Source: Ramlibacter tataouinensis (GTDB lineage Bacteria; Pseudomonadota; Gammaproteobacteria; Burkholderiales; Burkholderiaceae_C). From it: DNA of 64,000 nucleotides. Positions 30,418 to 38,793 of this stretch are shown in pieces. Under the pieces are notes generated by a model, which was not told where the DNA came from, did no database searches, and worked only from the letters and a program-made list of their open reading frames with translations. The DNA is taken from the NCBI RefSeq assembly GCF_027941915.1, contig NZ_CP116009.1, forward strand, positions 3,968,001 to 4,032,000, given 5' to 3'. A program made the position numbers and the translations under genes. How positions within the stretch are numbered: position 1 is the stretch's first letter; each line of letters begins with the position of its first letter.

Positions 30418-31607
30418 CAGGGCGCCATCTCCCGCAGCCGCCGCACCGCTTCCTCCAGTTGCGCCATGCTGCTGGCCGTGGAAAAGCGGATGAAGCGGCG
30501 GGTGTCGGCGCTGCCGAAGTCGCGCCCGGGCGTCACCGCCACATGGGCCTTGTCCATGATCTGGAAAGCCAGTTCCCAGCTGCCCGGCACGCCCAGGGCC
30601 TGGCACCAGTGCGAGCAATCGGCCCACGCATAGAACGCGCCGTCGGGCGCCACCGGCACCGGCAGCCCCAGTTCGTCCAGCGCCGGGATGAACCAGTCGC
30701 GCCGGGCCTTGAACTGCGCGCGGCGCTGCTCGTATTCCGCGATGCTGTCCGGCTCGAAGCAGGCCAGCGCGGCCTGCTGCGCCACCGTGCTGGGGCAGAT
30801 GAACAGGTTCTGCGCCAGCCGCTCGAGCACCGGCACCAGCTCAGTCGGCGCGACCAGCCAGCCCAGGCGCCAGCCGGTCATGTTGAAGTACTTGGAGAAG
30901 CTGTTGACGCTGATGACGTCCTCGCCCAGCGCCAGCGCCGAATGGCCGAAGCGCTCCTCGTAGCTCAGGCCCAGGTAGATCTCGTCGATCAGGGTGATGC
31001 CGCCGCGCGCGCGAACCACCTGGTGGATGCGCTTGAGTTCGTCCGGCTCGATCGAGGTGCCGGTCGGGTTGGACGGCGAGGCCAGCAGCACGCCGCGCGT
31101 GCGCTCGTTCCAGTTCGCCTCGACCGCGGCCGCCGACAACTGAAAGCGGTCGGCCGCGGTGGTCGGCACCAGCACCGCCTCGCCCTCGGCGGCGCTCACG
31201 AAGTGGCGGTTGCAGGGATAGCTGGGGTCAGGCATCAGCACCTGGTCGCCGGCTTCGATCAGCGCCAGGCAGGCCAGTTGCAGCGCCGCCGAGGCACCAG
31301 CGGTGACCACGATGCGCGCAGCCGGCACGTCGAGGCCGAAGCGCTGGCGGTACCAGCCGCTGATTCGCTCGCGCAGGGCATCCAACCCGGTGGCATGGGT
31401 GTACTGGGTGGCGCCGGCCCGGATGGCGCGCTCGGCGGCCTCGCGCACCAGCGGCGGCGCGGTGAAGTCCGGCTCGCCGATGTTCAGGAACACCATCGGG
31501 CGGTCGCTGCGCGCCACGTCGCGCGCCAGATCGGACGCGGCCTTGGCCACCTCCATCACGTAGAAGGGCTCGATGCGCTCGGCGCGGCGGGCGATGCGCA
31601 GGGTCAT
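30417..31607 (-). CDS. PLP-dependent aminotransferase, class I/II
   Basis: The 396-residue protein is an AAT-fold type-I aminotransferase: FLNIGEPDFTAPPLV, QYTHATGLDALRERI, ASPSNPTGTSIEPDEL, the PLP-lysine loop NSFSKYFNMTGWRLGW and the C-terminal Arg in RRFIRFSTASS. The exact substrate (aspartate, valine-pyruvate or aromatic) cannot be assigned. It sits between nusB and ybgC in the riboflavin-Tol run. This insertion is seen in other comamonads as far as I recall, so it may be a co-transcribed housekeeping enzyme. Confidence 0.88.
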   Translation of the reverse strand: MTLRIARRAERIEPFYVMEVAKAASDLARDVARSDRPMVFLNIGEPDFTAPPLVREAAERAIRAGATQYTHATGLDALRERISGWYRQRFGLDVPAARIVVTAGASAALQLACLALIEAGDQVLMPDPSYPCNRHFVSAAEGEAVLVPTTAADRFQLSAAAVEANWNERTRGVLLASPSNPTGTSIEPDELKRIHQVVRARGGITLIDEIYLGLSYEERFGHSALALGEDVISVNSFSKYFNMTGWRLGWLVAPTELVPVLERLAQNLFICPSTVAQQAALACFEPDSIAEYEQRRAQFKARRDWFIPALDELGLPVPVAPDGAFYAWADCSHWCQALGVPGSWELAFQIMDKAHVAVTPGRDFGSADTRRFIRFSTASSMAQLEEAVRRLREMAP

Positions 31608-31665
31608 TGGAGGACCTTTGCGCTGCGCGCTCCGGGGGTGAGCGCTTGGGAGCGGCCCGGCGCGC

Positions 31666-32187
31666 TCACGGGCGCGCCTTTCCGCTGGCGCGGTCGGCCT
31701 CGACTTCCGTCGCGCGCAGTTGGGGCGCGAGGCCGTTCAGCACCGCGTTCACGTACTTGTGGCCGTCGGTGCCGCCGAATTCCTTGGCCAGCTCGATGCA
31801 CTCGTTGATCACCACCCGCCAGGGCACGTCCAGCGCATGCTGGAACTCCCAGGCGCCGATCCACATCACGGCGTGCTCGATCGGCGAGATCTCGGCGAGC
31901 TTGCGGTCCAGCAGCGGCACGACCATCGCGTCGAGTTCGGCCGCCTGCTCGATGCAGCCATGCAGCAGCGCGTCGTAGTGCACCGAATCGGCCTTGTGGA
32001 AGCCCGCCAGCCCGCGGGTGAACTGGTCGACCGAAGCGGCGTCGTTGCGCCCGACCAGGTGCTGGTACAGGGCCTGCAGCGCGAATTCCCTCGCTCGGCT
32101 GCGCGCCGACTTGGCCGACGCCTTGCGCGCGCCGGTGGCGGTGCGGCCGGGCGTCGGGGCCGGCATCCTGCGGTCGTCGCCGGCCAT
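31666..32187 (-). CDS. nusB: transcription antitermination factor NusB
   Basis: Gives 173 residues from the ATG at 32187, which overlaps the ribH stop (TGATG). The core matches Nus[58 protein letters not shown] and [27 protein letters not shown] basic N-terminal extension of about 25 residues precedes it. NusB with NusE binds boxA in rRNA leaders. ribH-nusB coupling is widespread in proteobacteria. Confidence 0.95.
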   Translation of the reverse strand: MAGDDRRMPAPTPGRTATGARKASAKSARSRAREFALQALYQHLVGRNDAASVDQFTRGLAGFHKADSVHYDALLHGCIEQAAELDAMVVPLLDRKLAEISPIEHAVMWIGAWEFQHALDVPWRVVINECIELAKEFGGTDGHKYVNAVLNGLAPQLRATEVEADRASGKARP

Positions 32188-32648
32188 CAGATCGCGTCCA
32201 GCAGGTTGGCCATCTCGACCACCACCCGCGCGGCATCCACGCCTTTTTCGGTCTGCCGCGCCACGGCCTGCTCGACGTTCTCGGTGGTCAGGATGACGTT
32301 GGCCACGGGCAACTGGTAGTCCAGCGACACGCGGGTCACGCCAGCGGCCGACTCGTTGGCCACCAGCTCGAAGTGGTAGGTCTCGCCGCGGATCACGCAG
32401 CCCAGCGCCACCAGCGCGTCGTAGCGGCCCTTCTCGGCCAGCGCCTGCAGCGCCACCGGGATCTCCAGCGCGCCGGGCACGAAGAAGTGGTCGACGTCGC
32501 CGGGCTCCACGCCCAGCCGGGCCAGTTCGCCCTTGCAGGCATCCGCCAGCGCGTTGGTGATGCCCTCGTTGAAGCGGGCCTGCACGATGCCTATGCACAG
32601 GCCCTTGCCGTCCAGCCGGTCGGCCTTGCCCTTGTCAGCGCCAAACAT
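32187..32648 (-). CDS. ribH: 6,7-dimethyl-8-ribityllumazine synthase
   Basis: The 153-residue protein joins ArP-derived pyrimidine and DHBP to make lumazine. The family signatures are present: [37 protein letters not shown], and [19 protein letters not shown] with the catalytic His. The end LLDAI overlaps nusB. It lies nine bases after ribBA. Confidence 0.96.
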   Translation of the reverse strand: MFGADKGKADRLDGKGLCIGIVQARFNEGITNALADACKGELARLGVEPGDVDHFFVPGALEIPVALQALAEKGRYDALVALGCVIRGETYHFELVANESAAGVTRVSLDYQLPVANVILTTENVEQAVARQTEKGVDAARVVVEMANLLDAI

Positions 32649-32657
32649 GAAAAGTCC

Positions 32658-33779
32658 TTACTGGGATTGCGGGACCAGGTGCCCGGTGATTTCGAGTCCG
32701 TAGCCGGCCATGCTGGGCAGGCGGCGCGGCTTGCCCATCAGCGTCATGCGCTGCACGCCGCACTCGCGCAGGATCTGCGCGCCGATGCCGTAGGTGCGCA
32801 GGTCCATGCGGCCGCGCTCGGGCGCCTGCGCCGAGCGCGCCGTGCCCTCGAACTGGGCCAGCAGCTGCTCGGCCGACTCGCCGCAATTGAGCAGGACGGC
32901 CACGCCCTTGCCGGCGCCAGCGATGTGCTTGAGGCTCGCGTCCAGGCTCCAGGAGTGCATGGAGCGGCCCACCTCCAGCGCGTCCAGCACCGACATCGGC
33001 TCGTGCACGCGCACCGGGATCGATTCCTGCGGCGCCCATTCGCCCAGCACCAGCGCCAGGTGCAGGCCCTGGCTGGGCTGGTCCTTCCAGGCGTGGACGG
33101 TGAAGCGGCCCCAGGGGGTGTCCAGCTCGCGCGAGCCGACCTGGCGCACCAGCGACTCCGTGCGGCTGCGGTGCTCGATCAGGTCGGCGATGGTGCCGAT
33201 CTTCAGGCCGTGTTCGGCGGCGAACGCCTGCAGGTCGGGCAGGCGCGCCATGGTGCCGTCGTCCTTCATGATCTCGCAGATCACGGCGGCCGGCGTCAGG
33301 CCGGCCATGCCGGCGAGGTCGCAACCGGCTTCGGTGTGGCCGGCGCGCATGAGCACGCCGCCGTCCACCGCCTGCAGCGGGAAGATGTGGCCGGGCTGGA
33401 CCAGGTCCTCCGGCCGGGCGTCGGGGGCCACGGCGGCCTGCACGGTGCGGGCGCGGTCGGCGGCGGAAATGCCGGTGGTCACGCCCTCGGCCGCCTCGAT
33501 CGAGACGGTGAACGCGGTGCCCATCTTGGTGCCGTTGCGCGCCACCATGGGTGGCAGGCGCAGGCGCTCGCAGTGTCCGCGCGTGAGGGTCAGGCAGATC
33601 AGGCCGCGGCCGAAGCGGGCCATGAAGTTGATCGCCTCGGGCGTCACGTGGTCGGCGGCCAGGACCAGGTCGCCTTCGTTCTCGCGGTCCTCCTCGTCGA
33701 CCAGGATGACCATCCGGCCGGCCTGCAGCTCGGCGACGATCTCCTGGACCGGGGCAATGGTGGCGACGGGTGTCGTCAT
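32658..33779 (-). CDS. ribBA: DHBP synthase fused to a degenerate GTP cyclohydrolase II domain (RibBX type)
   Basis: The 373-residue protein is intact. The N-terminal half (about 1-205) is 3,4-dihydroxy-2-butanone-4-phosphate synthase: [38 protein letters not shown], and [17 protein letters not shown]. The C-terminal half has the GCH-II fold but the Zn-binding Cys triad is gone: where RibA has H-S-E-C...C-x-C, this has [20 protein letters not shown]. So the second activity is probably lost, as described for the RibBX variants of proteobacteria, and a separate ribA should exist elsewhere. The start overlaps the ribE stop. Confidence 0.9.
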   Translation of the reverse strand: MTTPVATIAPVQEIVAELQAGRMVILVDEEDRENEGDLVLAADHVTPEAINFMARFGRGLICLTLTRGHCERLRLPPMVARNGTKMGTAFTVSIEAAEGVTTGISAADRARTVQAAVAPDARPEDLVQPGHIFPLQAVDGGVLMRAGHTEAGCDLAGMAGLTPAAVICEIMKDDGTMARLPDLQAFAAEHGLKIGTIADLIEHRSRTESLVRQVGSRELDTPWGRFTVHAWKDQPSQGLHLALVLGEWAPQESIPVRVHEPMSVLDALEVGRSMHSWSLDASLKHIAGAGKGVAVLLNCGESAEQLLAQFEGTARSAQAPERGRMDLRTYGIGAQILRECGVQRMTLMGKPRRLPSMAGYGLEITGHLVPQSQ

Positions 33780-34417
33780 GCGGCCTCCTGCGCCTGGGTG
33801 GCGCCGGCGCCGAGCATGCGCTCGACGTAGCGGGCGATCAGGTCGATCTCGAGGTTGACGGGGCTGCCGGTTCGCAGCGCATGCAAGGCGGTGTTCTGCA
33901 CGGTATGGGGGATGAGGTTGATGCTGAGTTCGCAGCCGTCGTCGCGGTCCTGCACCGAGTTGACGGTCAGGCTGACGCCGTTGACGGCCACCGATCCCTT
34001 GTAGGCCAGGTACTTGCCCAGCGGGACAGGGGCCAGGATGCGCAGTTCATGGCTTTCGCCCACCGGCTCGAACCGGCTGACGCGGCCGATGCCGTCGACG
34101 TGGCCCGAGACGATATGCCCGCCCAGCCGGTCGTGCGCGCGCAAGGCCTTTTCCAGGTTGACGGGGCCGGGCTGGTCGAGGCCGCTGGTCTTGTCCAGCG
34201 ACTCGGCCGAGACATCGACGCTGAAAGTGGAGCGGTCGGGGTCGAGCGTCGTGACGGTCATGCAGGCGCCGTTGAGCGCGATGCTGTCGCCCAGGCCCAC
34301 GTCCCCGAGGTAGCCGGCGGGCGCCTCGACGGTGATGCGCTTGCCATGCTGGCTGCTGGCGCCGAGGTCCTGGACGGCGGCGATGCGCCCCACGCCGGTG
34401 ATGATTCCGGTGAACAT
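33776..34417 (-). CDS. ribE: riboflavin synthase alpha subunit
   Basis: The 213-residue protein has two homologous lumazine-binding barrels: [15 protein letters not shown] with [13 protein letters not shown], then [14 protein letters not shown] with [14 protein letters not shown]. It dismutates two ribityllumazines into riboflavin. The gene has a 24-base spacer from ribD and overlaps ribBA. In some annotations it is called ribC. Confidence 0.96.
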   Translation of the reverse strand: MFTGIITGVGRIAAVQDLGASSQHGKRITVEAPAGYLGDVGLGDSIALNGACMTVTTLDPDRSTFSVDVSAESLDKTSGLDQPGPVNLEKALRAHDRLGGHIVSGHVDGIGRVSRFEPVGESHELRILAPVPLGKYLAYKGSVAVNGVSLTVNSVQDRDDGCELSINLIPHTVQNTALHALRTGSPVNLEIDLIARYVERMLGAGATQAQEAA

Positions 34418-34441
34418 CCCCGCATTTTCGCAGGGAATGGA

Positions 34442-35545
34442 TCAGGCCCCGGCGCGCCCGGTCACCCGTGCCAGCACCCGGAGGTCCTCGCCCACCATTT
34501 CCACCGAGGTGAACCGAAGCGGCAGGGCCTGGGCCAGGCTGGCCAGGGGAGCCAGATGCGCCATCGGCTGCCCCGGGCCGATCAGCCGGGGCGCCAGGTA
34601 GACCAGCAACTCGTCGACCAGTCCCTCGCGCAGCAGCGAGCCATTGAGCTTGTGGCCGGCTTCCACGTGCAGCTCGTTCACGTCGCGGGCCGCCAGGTCG
34701 CGCAGCACGGCCGCCAGGTCGACCTTGCCACCCGGTCCGGGCAGGGAGACCACCTTGGCGCCGCGCTCCTGCAGCTCCAGCCACTTGGGGGAGGGCGGCT
34801 GCGCGGTGTAGATCCAGAGCCTGCGCTGGGGGCCGAACAGGCGGGCGGTGAGCGGCACCTCCAGCCGGCTGTCGACCAGCGCCAGCGGCGGCTGGCGCGC
34901 AACGCCAGCCAGCCGGGCGTCCAGCAGCGGATCGTCCTGCAGCACGGTGCCGATGCCGGTGAGCACGGCGCCGGCGCGGGCGCGCCAGGCGTGGCCGTCG
35001 GCGCGAGCGGCTTCTGCGGTGATCCACTGGCTGCGGCCGTCGTCCAGCGCCGTGCGGCCATCCAGCGAGGCCGCCACCTTCAGCCGCACCCAGGGGATGC
35101 CGCGCTCCATGCGGCTGAAGAAGCCGATGTTCAGTTCACGGCTCTGCTCGGCGCCCGGCCCGACCTGGACCTCGATGCCGGCGGCGCGCAGGCGCTCGAA
35201 GCCGCGGCCGCCCACCAGCGGGTTGGGGTCGCCGGTGGCCGCGACCACCCGGGCGATGCCCGCGTCGATCAAGGCGTCGCAGCAAGGCCCGGTCCGGCCC
35301 TGGTGGGCACAGGGCTCCAGCGTCACGTAGGCGGTGGCGCCCCGGACGTCGTGGCCGGCCGCGGCGGCGTCGCGCAGCGCCATGACCTCGGCGTGCGGCC
35401 CGCCCGCCTCCTGGGTGTGGCCCTGGCCGATCACCGCGCCGTCCGGCGCCACCAGCACGCAGCCGACCCGCGGGTTGGGCTCGGACAGGCCGAGCGAGCG
35501 CCGGGCCAGCGCCAGGGCTTGTTGCATGGGGTCGATAGCGGGCAT
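34442..35545 (-). CDS. ribD: bifunctional diaminohydroxyphosphoribosylaminopyrimidine deaminase / reductase
   Basis: Gives 367 residues from the ATG at 35545. The deaminase domain has the Zn site HAEVMAL plus PCAHQGRTGPCC. The reductase domain has VRLKVAASLDGRTAL, SQWITAEAARADGHAWRARA and VLTGIGTVLQDDP, ending ELHVEAGHKLNGSLLREG. It is the first gene of the rib-nusB-tol run. The 135-base spacer to the divergent pilE gene shows no FMN-riboswitch core. Confidence 0.95.
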   Translation of the reverse strand: MPAIDPMQQALALARRSLGLSEPNPRVGCVLVAPDGAVIGQGHTQEAGGPHAEVMALRDAAAAGHDVRGATAYVTLEPCAHQGRTGPCCDALIDAGIARVVAATGDPNPLVGGRGFERLRAAGIEVQVGPGAEQSRELNIGFFSRMERGIPWVRLKVAASLDGRTALDDGRSQWITAEAARADGHAWRARAGAVLTGIGTVLQDDPLLDARLAGVARQPPLALVDSRLEVPLTARLFGPQRRLWIYTAQPPSPKWLELQERGAKVVSLPGPGGKVDLAAVLRDLAARDVNELHVEAGHKLNGSLLREGLVDELLVYLAPRLIGPGQPMAHLAPLASLAQALPLRFTSVEMVGEDLRVLARVTGRAGA

Positions 35546-35680
35546 CACGGAATTGTCCGCCAACGGCCGGCAGCCACTTGGCTGGCTGCGTTGACCGGTT
35601 GTCGGGCTGGGCGTCGCAGCCCGGGGATGCCGCGCTATGTTCCGGCCTGCCTGAAAGAAGTGCCCGGAGGAGAACGGCCC

Positions 35681-36121
35681 ATGACAGAGAGGAAAGCCCG
35701 GGGTTTCACCCTGATCGAACTGATGATCACGGTGGCGATCATCGCCATCCTCGCGTCGGTGGCGTACCCGGCGTACACCAACCACATGGTGCGGGCCAAG
35801 CGATCGGCGGTGCAGAGTTTCATGCTCACCGTGGCGAGCCGGCAGGAGCAGGCCATGCTCAATTCGCGCAGCTATTTCGGAATCCCGACCGGTGCCCCGG
35901 CCGAATGGAGTGCGGTGAACCTGGCCGTGCCGGGCGAAGTGGCGGGCGCCTATACGGTCACGGTGACGGCCAGCGGCTCGGCGCCGCCCGCCTACACCAT
36001 CACCGCGACGATCAGCGGCGGCAGCGACCCCAAGTGCGGCAACCTGACCTACACCCAGGCCGGCACCAAGGGGACTTCCGTCAGCAGCGATCCGGCGGCG
36101 GTCGCGAATTGCTGGCGATGA
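35681..36121 (+). CDS. pilE: type IV pilin (PilE-like)
   Basis: The ATG at 35681, with GGAGGAG upstream, gives a 146-residue prepilin. It has a short basic leader and class-IVa cleavage site KARG/FTLIELMITVAII with Glu5, then the N-terminal alpha spine to AKRSAVQSFMLTVA. Two Cys near the C-terminus (KCGNLTY ... VANCWR) can form the D-loop disulphide. It is the first gene of the minor-pilin run and could be either the major subunit or a PilE-type minor pilin. The latter fits the context. Confidence 0.88.
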   Translation: MTERKARGFTLIELMITVAIIAILASVAYPAYTNHMVRAKRSAVQSFMLTVASRQEQAMLNSRSYFGIPTGAPAEWSAVNLAVPGEVAGAYTVTVTASGSAPPAYTITATISGGSDPKCGNLTYTQAGTKGTSVSSDPAAVANCWR

Positions 36122-36597
36122 AAGCGGCCGACCCGCGCCAGCGCGGGTTCACCCTGATCGAGCTGCTGGTCACCCTGACCATCCTGGTGATCATGATGGG
36201 GCTGGGCGTGCCGGCGATGCAGTCGTTCACTGCCAACCAGAAGGTCCGGTCTGCGTCCTATGAGCTGATGACCTCGATCGTGCTGGCGCGCAGCGAGGCC
36301 ATCAAGCGCAACGCCTCCATCCTGCTGGAGCCCAAGGCTGCCAACGACTGGACCAGCGGCTGGACGGTCAAGGCCGGCGCCGCCACGCTGCACGAGCAGA
36401 CGCCGATGGCCGGCCTGGCGATCACGCCGCAGTCCGCCCCCGGCACCGCGATGACGCTCGCGAACCTGACCTTCGGCGCCAGCGGACGCCCCACGGCCAA
36501 GGCCTACTTCGAGATCACCGGCACGGGCAAGACCATCCGTTGCGTCGCGGTCGACACGACCGGCATTCCTACATCCAAGACGGGGACCTGTTCATGA
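36118..36597 (+). CDS. fimT: GspH/FimT-family minor pseudopilin
   Basis: Gives 159 residues, with an ATG overlapping the pilE stop (ATGA). The prepilin site is RQRG/FTLIELLVTLTILVI. The GspH-type body includes SASYELMTSIVLARSEAIKR and LTFGASGRPTA. FimT/FimU-type pilins prime pilus assembly at the inner membrane, and FimT paralogues also bind DNA during uptake. Its stop overlaps pilV. Confidence 0.88.
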   Translation: MKAADPRQRGFTLIELLVTLTILVIMMGLGVPAMQSFTANQKVRSASYELMTSIVLARSEAIKRNASILLEPKAANDWTSGWTVKAGAATLHEQTPMAGLAITPQSAPGTAMTLANLTFGASGRPTAKAYFEITGTGKTIRCVAVDTTGIPTSKTGTCS

Positions 36598-37148
36598 CGA
36601 GGATGCGCACGCACCGCCGGTCCCGCGCGCAGCGCGGCGCGACCATGATCGAAGTCCTGGTGTCCCTGGTGATCCTGATGGTGGGCCTGCTCGGCCTGGT
36701 CGGCGTGATGATCCAGAGCCAGCGCTCGCAGCTGGAGTCCTACCAGCGGGTGCAGGCGTTGCTGCTGGTGCAGGACATGGCGACGCGCCTGAAAGCCAAC
36801 CGGTCGGCGGCCGACTGCTACGTTCTGGCCAGCTTCCTCGGCACCGGCAACACGACCATCCCCACGGCCTGCGGCAGCGGCTCGCGGGGCGAGCACGACC
36901 TGACGCAATGGCGTGACCTGCTGCTTGGCGCGGCCGAGTTGTCGAACACGGACCAGGTCGGCGGCATCCTGGGTGCGCGCGGCTGCATCACCAAGGATGC
37001 GAGCAACCTGTTCCAGGTCAGCGTGGCGTGGCAGGGCCTGTCGGCGACCACGGCACCGCCGGCAGGTGTGACGTGCGGCCAGGGCGAGTACGGGAGCAGC
37101 GATGCGCTCCGCCGGGCCGTCAGCGTGACGGTGCAATTCGGAATCTGA
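36594..37148 (+). CDS. pilV: type IV pilus minor pilin PilV
   Basis: Gives 184 residues from the ATG at 36594, overlapping fimT by four bases. The prepilin site is AQRG/ATMIEVLVSLVILMVG. The variable-position Ala/Thr in place of Phe is usual for PilV. The following QRSQLESYQRVQALLLVQDM is the PilV signature helix. Several Cys in the C-terminal part suggest disulphides. It works with FimT, PilW and PilX in the pilus-tip priming complex. Confidence 0.88.
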   Translation: MTRMRTHRRSRAQRGATMIEVLVSLVILMVGLLGLVGVMIQSQRSQLESYQRVQALLLVQDMATRLKANRSAADCYVLASFLGTGNTTIPTACGSGSRGEHDLTQWRDLLLGAAELSNTDQVGGILGARGCITKDASNLFQVSVAWQGLSATTAPPAGVTCGQGEYGSSDALRRAVSVTVQFGI

Positions 37149-37155
37149 GCGGGAC

Positions 37156-38232
37156 ATGACGGAATCATCCATTCCACTGCGCGGCCGGCGGCAGGCCGGC
37201 CTGACGCTGGTCGAGTTCATGGTCGCCATCGTCATCGGCATGCTGATGGTGGCGGCGATGGCGGCGTTGATCGCCAACCAGAGCACCACCCGCGGCGAAG
37301 TGGACCGCTCGGGCAAGTTGATCGAGAACGGCCGCTATGCCATCCGCATGCTCGCCGAGGATGTGCAGATGGCAGGGTACTGGGGCGAACTCAGTACCGC
37401 GCCCGACGTGCCGGCCGCGCTGCCCGATCCCTGCAGCACGGCGGTGGCCAATCTGGAAACGGCCATGGGCCTGGCCGTGCAGGGCTATGACGCACCGGCC
37501 ACCCTGCCGCCGGAGGTGGCCGCCTGCGTCAAGAACCACCTGCCGGGCACCGACGTCCTGGTCGTGCGCAAGGCCGATCCCGACACCAGCGCCATCGAAA
37601 CCGCCGGTGCCATGGACCTGACCAAGCTCAAGCCGGGGCAGGTCTACCTGCAGACCGGCCTGGACACGACGTCCAACCTGACCCACGTACTGGCGGCCGC
37701 CGATCCGGCCACGGATGCCGCCACGTTCGTCCTCAAGCGCAAGGTCGCCACCAGCCTGGCCGCGCTGCGCAAGTACACCGTCCACATCTACTACATCAGC
37801 AAGTGCAGCGTGGAGGAGAGCGGCAGCTGCGACAGCGCCGACGGCGGTACGCCGATTCCCACGCTCAAGCGGGTCGAGTTGACGGTCTCGGGCGGCGCCG
37901 CGTCCATGACGTGCGGCTCCTGCACGATCACCATCGCCGAGGGAATCGAGAACATGCAGATCGACTACGGGACCGACACCAGCGGTGACGGGCAGCCCGA
38001 TGGAACCGATAGCGCCGGTTCGACCTTCACCAAGGACAACTGGGCGGATGTCATGAGCCTGAAGATCCACCTGCTGGCCCGCGCGACCGAACGCACCCCG
38101 GCTCACCAGGACACCAAGAGCTATGTCCTCGGGGTGGCCGGGAACGTCGCCGCGGCGAACGATGCCTACCGGCGCCACGTCTTCGTCCAGTCGGTGCGGC
38201 TGGTCAATCCGAGTGCGCGGAGGCCGCTGTGA
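37156..38232 (+). CDS. pilW: type IV pilus minor pilin PilW
   Basis: The 358-residue protein begins with a prepilin leader ending RQAG/LTLVEFMVAIVIGMLM, and carries the PilW-type GKLIENGRYAIRMLAEDVQM segment after the N-helix. The large C-terminal beta domain includes an acidic DYGTDTSGDGQPDGTDS stretch that could bind calcium. It is seven bases after pilV and overlaps pilX. Confidence 0.88.
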   Translation: MTESSIPLRGRRQAGLTLVEFMVAIVIGMLMVAAMAALIANQSTTRGEVDRSGKLIENGRYAIRMLAEDVQMAGYWGELSTAPDVPAALPDPCSTAVANLETAMGLAVQGYDAPATLPPEVAACVKNHLPGTDVLVVRKADPDTSAIETAGAMDLTKLKPGQVYLQTGLDTTSNLTHVLAAADPATDAATFVLKRKVATSLAALRKYTVHIYYISKCSVEESGSCDSADGGTPIPTLKRVELTVSGGAASMTCGSCTITIAEGIENMQIDYGTDTSGDGQPDGTDSAGSTFTKDNWADVMSLKIHLLARATERTPAHQDTKSYVLGVAGNVAAANDAYRRHVFVQSVRLVNPSARRPL

Positions 38233-38762
38233 CGAACCGCCGCTCGCAAACCGGCATCACGCTGGTGGTCAGCCTGATCATGCTGGTCATCCTGACCCTG
38301 CTGGTCGTCTCGGCCGTCCGCTTCGGCCATATCAACCTGAAGATCGCCGGCAACGCGCAGGCCGAAGCGGAGGCGTCGGCGGCTGCCATGGTCGCTCTCG
38401 ACCAGACACTGGCCGCGATCGACGCCGCGCCGAAGGTGGACGAAATCGCGGCGCAGCCCGCCGTCTCGGTTTCCACCGGTGGCGGAACGTACACGGTGGC
38501 CATCTCCAAGCCGGACTGCATCCTGACCCGCAACATCAAGTCCTGGGAGCTGACGACCGAACCGGAGGACCAGGTCTGCTACGAAGGCGGCGACGGCGAA
38601 AAGCAGATCGGCCCCGACGGCAAGCTGACGTCCCAGCCCACGGCCTGCAAGAACCAGCAGTGGGACGTCACGGCCTCGGTCGATGACGCGGTGTCCAACG
38701 CCAAGGTCAGCATGTTGCAGGGGGTGGCGGTGCGCGTCGGCGCCGAAGTCACCTGTCCCTGA
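38229..38762 (+). CDS. pilX: type IV pilus assembly protein PilX
   Basis: A GTG at 38229, overlapping the pilW stop (GTGA), gives 177 residues. The N-terminus RSQTG/ITLVVSLIMLVILTLLVVSA is the PilX-type pseudopilin anchor, lacking Glu5 as many PilX proteins do. ARFGHINLKIAGN-like helix and a Cys-containing C-domain follow. It is next to pilY1, its usual partner at the pilus tip. Confidence 0.88.
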   Translation: MTNRRSQTGITLVVSLIMLVILTLLVVSAVRFGHINLKIAGNAQAEAEASAAAMVALDQTLAAIDAAPKVDEIAAQPAVSVSTGGGTYTVAISKPDCILTRNIKSWELTTEPEDQVCYEGGDGEKQIGPDGKLTSQPTACKNQQWDVTASVDDAVSNAKVSMLQGVAVRVGAEVTCP

Positions 38763-38793
38763 GCGCGTTTCGCACGAATCGGAGGAAATCGCC

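Noticed and set aside
35546..35680. FMN riboswitch before ribD
   Set aside because: I looked for the RFN core in the 135-base divergent spacer and found none; other rib junctions overlap and leave no room.
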